The notes beneath the pieces were generated by a model. That model was not told where the DNA came from. It saw only the letters and a program-made list of their open reading frames with translations, and did no database searches. A DNA stretch of 34,593 nt, from positions 1 to 34,593 of IMG/VR virus record IMGVR_UViG_3300046751_000082. One strand, written 5' to 3'. Position 1 is the stretch's first letter, and every line of letters starts with the position of its first letter. Below, piece by piece: positions 31,301 to 34,593 of the stretch. A program made the position numbers and the translations under genes. Source of the stretch: a virus.

Positions 31301-33186
31301 CTTTTACCGAGAGAACTGATGCAGAAGTACAAGCATTAATAACTGCTGGCACTGGTGTTACAGTTAGCAGTGGTCAGGTTTCTATTGGTCAATCAGTAGC
31401 CACATCAGCAAGCCCTACATTTGCAAACATGACATTAAATGGCACTGGCTCTATTAAAGTTCCAAGTGGCACTACAGCACAAAGAGATGGCTCACCTGCA
31501 AATGGGATGTTTAGATACAACTCTGAAGATGCACAATTTGAAGGTTATGCTGATGGTGCTTGGGGTGCTATTGCAGGTTCAGGTGGTGGTGCTTCAGCAA
31601 TGGAGACCAACAACTTTACAGGCGATGGTTCTACAACTGCATTTACATTAAGCTCTAGTGTCTCTGATGAAGATAATTTATTAGCTTTTATAGAAGGTGT
31701 TTACCAAAACAAAGCTGATTTTGTTGCTTCAGGAACTACCATAACTTTTGATACAGCTCCTGCTAATGGCAGAAACATTGTTGTACATCATGTTAAATCT
31801 TCTATTAGTGGCAGCAACGTCATACTTAATTCATTTACAGGCGATGGTTCAGATACTGCCTTTACACTATCAACAGCACCACAATCAGAGAATAACACTC
31901 AGGTGCACTTAAATGGTGTTTATCAAAACAAATCAACTTATACAGTTTCTGGAACAACTTTAACTTTTGATGCAGCCCCTGCTAATGGTGTTGCTATTGA
32001 AGTTATTATGTTTACTCAGACAACAATTAATGAGCCAGCAGCAAATACAGTAGGCGTTACACAGCTTGCTTTAAGCGATGGCTCAAATGGTCAAGTGCTT
32101 ACAACTGATGGAAGTGGCACTTTATCATTCTCAACTGTTAGCGGAACAACTATCAATAATAACGCTGATAACAGAATTATAACTGGTAGTGGTACTGCTA
32201 ATACTTTAGAGGGTGAAGCTAATCTTACTTTTGATGGAACTAATCTAGGAATTGGTGCATCAACAGTAGATGCTAAATTGCATATTGAGGTTTCTTCAGG
32301 TGATGCTAATTTAAAACTTGAAGATGGTTCTGCAACATATATGCTTTTAGATCAAAACTCTATTGGTGGTTCAGATGTTATAAGATTTAAAACAGGTAGT
32401 AATCTTGATGAACGCATGAGGATTGATAGTGCTGGAAATTTATTATTAGGAACTACTTCTCATAGCACTGGAGCATTTGGTGCTGCTACTGGCATAAATA
32501 TAAAGAAACCAAGACCACAAGTTTTATTACAAGATACTACCAATAATACAGATGCGTATTTTGGGCTTTCAACTGGTTCGCTTTTTCTAGCGACCCAAGA
32601 TAATATAAATATACAATTCTATACAAATGATGTAGAACGCATGAGGATTGATAGTTCTGGAAACTTGTTGGTGGGTACTACAAGCACATTGGGGTCTTCG
32701 GCTACTGGAACAACACATATTACAGGTGGTTCAAACTCAGCAAATGAAGCTCCTTTATATCTTAGAAATCCAAACTCCACATCTGGAAGATATTGGAAAA
32801 CAGGACCAACTAATAATGCTGGTTACATTGTTTACAACAATGCAAACACAGGTGTTTATATAACCTATGGTAATAATAGTTGGACTTCTGGTTCTGATGA
32901 GTCTTTAAAAGAAAACATAAGTGATGTTGGTTCAGTTATTGATAAAGTAAAAGATTATCGTTGTGTCAACTACAGCTTAAAAAGTCAGAATGCTGACACA
33001 GCAGATAAAATAGGCTTTATTGCACAAGACTGGGAAAATGACTTTCCTAATGTTGTTGATAAAAACAATGAGGGCATACTTGGCATGAAATACACAGAAA
33101 CAATTCCTGTGTTGCTTAAAGCCATACAAGAACAACAAGCAATAATAGAAGATTTAAAGTCAAGAATAGAAACACTAGAGGAATAA
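28333..33186 (+). CDS. Long tail fibre with repeats and C-terminal S74 chaperone
   Basis: 1617 residues. Residues 1-75 hold a tail-binding start (QHDYNLANQSGADFRADLNN). Then come G-N-V-T repeats (about 76-103) and a trimeric stalk with 14 copies of a 20-30-residue unit ending in NLYYTDAR. A second short G-N-V-T stretch lies near 710. Two tandem beta domains (about 1092-1228) contain FTGDGSTTAFTL / FTGDGSDTAFTL. A region with ERMRIDSAGNLLLGTTS follows. The end is a peptidase S74 intramolecular chaperone from about 1520: Ser1521-Asp1522 with Lys1526, the S-x4-K spacing of endosialidase-type chaperones. The product should be a trimer, cut before or at Ser1521 after folding. Confidence 0.88.
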   Translation: MAQHDYNLANQSGADFRADLNNALAAIATVNSGATEPSTTFAHQLWVDTANSVLKIRNAANNAWITFGVSISSSNVFTGNLTGDVTGNVTGNVTGNVTGDLTGNADTATTLETARTISLSGDVVGSVSFDGSANVDISTVVQINSITLGTDTTGDYVESISGGTGVTITGGTGESSTPVVAIGQAVAVTSDVTFNTITASNEFIGDLEGGIRFNAKADGALSAGDVVYISGVSGDVPTVAQAKADDASKMPAFGLALSDANDNAALQVVTFGTIENLDTSGVSEGQILYVSTTAGAYTTTVPTGESSQIQNIGKVIRSHASAGSIKVGGAGRSNATPNLDNGKIFIGNGSNQSATSTLDTSIVPENTNLYWTTARGESMFDTRLATKDTGDLAEGSNLYYTTARVNSDFDTRLATKDTGDLAEGSNLYYTTARVNSDFDTRLATKDTDDLTEGTTNLYYTSGRANTDFDTRLATKSTTNLAEGTNLYYTDARFDTRLATKDTDDLTEGSNLYYTQARFDSAFGNKTTNDLTENTNLYYTDARANSAIDSRVTKTFVDNLGVVAGSVQADSVALGTDTTGNYIQTITGTANKITVTGSGSESADVTLTLPDDVQIADSLTVAGNLTVNGTLTSLDTTNLDIEDNLFQLNAGLTGSPVNDSGMLINRGNQDNGIFMWDESADKFTLGLTTADGSATGNITLNSLGTLVANIEGNVTGNVTGTVSDVSNHDTDDISEGSSNLYYTDARADARVNLQTGANLDLSSKSTSDLSEGTNEYFTTARARSSISASGDLSYNSSTGVISFSASAAPVTSVNTQTGAVVLDSDDIAEGSTNLYFTDARARAAISESSTQLAYNSTTGVLTYTQGDTDTVSEGSSNLYYTSARFNSAFSGKSTSDLSEGTNLYYTDARADARVNLQTGSNLDLSSKSTSDLTEGTNLYYTDARFDTRLATKDTDDVSEGASNLYYTDARSRAAVSVSGDLAYNSGTGVFSFTERTDAEVQALITAGTGVTVSSGQVSIGQSVATSASPTFANMTLNGTGSIKVPSGTTAQRDGSPANGMFRYNSEDAQFEGYADGAWGAIAGSGGGASAMETNNFTGDGSTTAFTLSSSVSDEDNLLAFIEGVYQNKADFVASGTTITFDTAPANGRNIVVHHVKSSISGSNVILNSFTGDGSDTAFTLSTAPQSENNTQVHLNGVYQNKSTYTVSGTTLTFDAAPANGVAIEVIMFTQTTINEPAANTVGVTQLALSDGSNGQVLTTDGSGTLSFSTVSGTTINNNADNRIITGSGTANTLEGEANLTFDGTNLGIGASTVDAKLHIEVSSGDANLKLEDGSATYMLLDQNSIGGSDVIRFKTGSNLDERMRIDSAGNLLLGTTSHSTGAFGAATGINIKKPRPQVLLQDTTNNTDAYFGLSTGSLFLATQDNINIQFYTNDVERMRIDSSGNLLVGTTSTLGSSATGTTHITGGSNSANEAPLYLRNPNSTSGRYWKTGPTNNAGYIVYNNANTGVYITYGNNSWTSGSDESLKENISDVGSVIDKVKDYRCVNYSLKSQNADTADKIGFIAQDWENDFPNVVDKNNEGILGMKYTETIPVLLKAIQEQQAIIEDLKSRIETLEE
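28558..28641 (+). repeat. Short tandem repeats coding G-[ND]-[VL]-T
   Basis: Seven consecutive 12-base units encode GNLT GDVT GNVT GNVT GNVT GDLT GNAD near the fibre N terminus. The DNA units differ at third positions (ggc/ggt, aca/act), so the repeat has been kept by protein-level selection. A shorter copy (GNVTGNVTG) lies near 30465-30491. Confidence 0.8.
29425..31240 (+). repeat. Fibre stalk repeat array (14 units of the NLYYTDAR type)
   Basis: Two blocks of seven units (about 29425-29965 and 30520-31240) share the core D-L-x-E-G-[ST]-N-L-Y-Y-T-x-A-R, often followed by FDTRLATKDT or ADARVNLQT. In the first block the second and third units are almost identical in protein (29503-29652). Such imperfect repeats lengthen fibres and allow length change by recombination. 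Confidence 0.85.
31606..32016 (+). repeat. Tandem duplication of a 65-70-residue fibre domain
   Basis: Two copies, about 31606-31800 and 31822-32016, share FTGDGS.TAFTLS at the start, GVYQNK in the middle and TFD.APANG...V at the end. The DNA TTACAGGCGATGGTTC occurs in both. Each is likely a beta-sandwich bead of the distal fibre. Confidence 0.8.
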
Positions 33187-33190
33187 AAAA

Positions 33191-33604
33191 ATGGCAAACA
33201 CAAAAGTAACACAAGAACTCATAGCAGATGATGCTATAGGTAGCGATCAGCTTGCTAGCAGCGTATCAGTTGCTGGTTCAGCTAGGATTGCACAAGTAGC
33301 AATCACCTCGAGCTCTAATGCAGTAGCTTGGGATTCTGTGAGTGCTGCAAATGCATATCACGTTACCACAGAAAATACGACTTTCTCAGCACCAAGTAAT
33401 GCTGTAGAAGGTGCAATCATTTCTGTCGAGATAGCACAAGGTGCTACACCTTACACAATAGCTTGGAACACAGTCTTTGAATTTGCAGCTTCAACAGCAC
33501 CCACTGTAACTGCTACAGCTAACAAGACTGATATCTTTAGTTTTAGATACAATGGATCAGTCTGGCAGGAAATTGGCAGAGTTCAAAACATGGCACAAAC
33601 CTAA
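33191..33604 (+). CDS. Small tail fibre / virion accessory protein
   Basis: 137 residues. The start NTKVTQELIADDAIGSDQLA carries the stalk motif (KVT.ELIADDAI) found at the beginning of many marine phage tail fibres. The rest is beta-rich (VAITSSSNAVAWDS, SAPSNAVEGAIISVEIAQG, FSFRYNGSVWQEIGRV), resembling a small collar or tip domain that also occurs fused to fibres. It starts 4 bases after the fibre gene stop and ends 1 base before the LamG/SPRY gene. Likely a short fibre or adaptor for adhesins; receptor unknown. Confidence 0.65.
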   Translation: MANTKVTQELIADDAIGSDQLASSVSVAGSARIAQVAITSSSNAVAWDSVSAANAYHVTTENTTFSAPSNAVEGAIISVEIAQGATPYTIAWNTVFEFAASTAPTVTATANKTDIFSFRYNGSVWQEIGRVQNMAQT

Positions 33605-33605
33605 T

Positions 33606-34593
33606 ATGGAAACGCTACAGCGTACAGCAAACAGAGGAAGCATATCTACTGGGTATGATATTGATAACTCTTTGAAGTTAGAAGAAGATAACAATGAATA
33701 TCTACACTACACACCATCCAGTCAAACTGATTATGAAAGATTAACTTTTAGTTTATGGATAAAAAGAACTGAAATTGGTGCTACTTCTAAATTAGCAGAG
33801 TTTGGTAATGGAACATCTAATACCAGTAATTTAAGAATTGGTTTTGATGATAGCGATAGATTATACATTTATGGTAATTCAATAGTCTGGAGAGAAAGTA
33901 CCCAAGTTTTTAGAGATACAAGTGCTTGGTATCATTTATTTTTTAAGTTTGACACTACTCAAGGAACATCTAATGACAAGATTAGAGTTTGGGTTAATGG
34001 CAACATGATTGCACATACCGACTATAATACTGTTAATAATCCTAGTAGTGGTTCAGCTATGGGGTTCAATGCCACTTTGCCACAAAGCATCGGAACACAA
34101 CAAGAAGGTGGTGTAAATGCTAGTACAAACTTTAATGGTTACATTGCTCAAGTTTGGTATTCAGGTGGAACGCCACCTAATGTAACTGATTTTGGCGAAG
34201 TTGACAGCGACTCAGGTATTTGGAAACCGATAGATATTAGTGAAGTTTCCATCCCAGATGCTAGTGGTTTCTTTTTAGACTTTAGTGATTCTTCAGATTT
34301 AGGTAATGATTCAAGCAGTAATAATAATGATTTTACTTTAGTCAACATCACAGCAGCCGACCAAGCAACTGACACACCTACCAATAATTTTTGTACGCTT
34401 AATGTTATATCTGCTATAGGTAATAACACTTATACAGAAGGAGCAACAAAAGGAATTGCAAACGCCCAAAACGAACAAGCTGAAGGTACTTTTATGATTA
34501 ATAAAGGTAAGTGGTATTTTGAAGCACAAAATATTACATCTACTGGGGCAATGTTCGGCTTCGGTAAACCTAATAATTGGGCAACAGGAAACC
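33606..34593 (+). CDS. LamG/SPRY-like tail adhesion protein, N-terminal part (continues at base 1)
   Basis: ATG 33606 opens a frame with no stop to the window end. Joined to 1-538 (omitting the repeated 34502-34593) it encodes 477 residues. The start METLQRTANRGSISTGYDID then NSLKLEEDNNEYL is common in marine phage adhesins. Residues about 45-215 form a LamG/concanavalin-like jelly roll: RLTFSLWIKRTEIG, AWYHLFFKFDT, IRVWVNGNMIA and FNGYIAQVWYSGG. A SPRY-like domain starts at about 296 (KGKWYFEAQN). Two carbohydrate-binding-type folds in one virion protein suggest sugar-containing receptors. Placement 1 base after the preceding stop indicates coupling. Confidence 0.82.
   Translation, partial: METLQRTANRGSISTGYDIDNSLKLEEDNNEYLHYTPSSQTDYERLTFSLWIKRTEIGATSKLAEFGNGTSNTSNLRIGFDDSDRLYIYGNSIVWRESTQVFRDTSAWYHLFFKFDTTQGTSNDKIRVWVNGNMIAHTDYNTVNNPSSGSAMGFNATLPQSIGTQQEGGVNASTNFNGYIAQVWYSGGTPPNVTDFGEVDSDSGIWKPIDISEVSIPDASGFFLDFSDSSDLGNDSSSNNNDFTLVNITAADQATDTPTNNFCTLNVISAIGNNTYTEGATKGIANAQNEQAEGTFMINKGKWYFEAQNITSTGAMFGFGKPNNWATGN
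34502..34593. repeat. Terminal overlap, copy 2 (circular closure)
   Basis: Exact copy of bases 1-92. Reading through it keeps the LamG/SPRY frame open, so the two ends belong to one locus. See the entry at 1-92. Confidence 0.95.

Overview
The window is the essentially complete genome of a small, AT-rich, tailed double-stranded DNA phage (Caudoviricetes) with siphovirus, lambda/HK97-like architecture. Bases 34502-34593 repeat bases 1-92 exactly and the overlap keeps one reading frame open, so the contig closes into a circle of about 34,501 bp. The break lies inside a tail gene, which makes it an assembly break and not a physical end. Every convincing gene is on the + strand, and adjacent genes usually overlap by 1-17 bases or sit a few bases apart. 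I see no integrase, excisionase, repressor, tRNA or CRISPR array, so the visible content suggests a strictly lytic phage. The style (LamG/SPRY and peptidase S74 tail proteins, low GC) resembles phages recovered from marine plankton. The host is probably Gram-negative but cannot be named from the sequence.

Layout on the circle: (1) 33191-34593 joined to 1-2270 holds receptor-binding tail proteins and a putative tail-assembly protein. (2) 2291-3756 is a lysis cassette of small membrane proteins, a holin and a GH24 lysozyme. (3) 3760-4161 is a PD-(D/E)XK-like nuclease. (4) A good sigma70-type promoter at 4170-4199 opens the presumed early region, 4229-11792. This contains small unknown genes, a YqaJ-type exonuclease, a PP-loop ATPase of the PAPS reductase/DndC type, a Holliday-junction-resolvase-like nuclease, an SSB-like protein ending in DDDIPF, a TOPRIM-RepA primase-helicase, an iteron-like repeat region that may be the replication origin, and a run of tiny overlapping genes including DUF3310 and HTH proteins. 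(5) 11789-12391 is a gpZ-like tail gene, followed by a short possible cos region. (6) 12484-19509 is the packaging and head module in lambda order: Nu1-like small terminase, GpA-like large terminase, gpW-position connector, gpB-type portal, and one long gene carrying prohead protease and major capsid protein. (7) 19559-27938 is connector and tail: two tandem paralogous head-tail joining genes, a gpU-like terminator, tail tube, a tail chaperone with a programmed -1 frameshift, a short tape measure, two tail-tip genes and a gpJ-like tip. (8) 27938-33186 is a tail-fibre chaperone and a 1617-residue repeat-rich fibre with a C-terminal self-cleaving S74 chaperone.

How the parts work together: the early genes would replicate and recombine the genome, with exonuclease, SSB, resolvase and primase-helicase all encoded. 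The terminase packages concatemers into a capsid built from the protease-capsid polyprotein. Tail length is set by a tape measure supported by the frameshifted chaperone, and host recognition relies on at least four adhesive tail proteins. The most notable points are the protease-capsid fusion with two in-frame internal ribosome-binding sites, the A AAA AAG frameshift site, the iteron region behind the primase-helicase, the orphan PP-loop enzyme and the tandem connector paralogs. No stretch over 300 bases lacks a gene.
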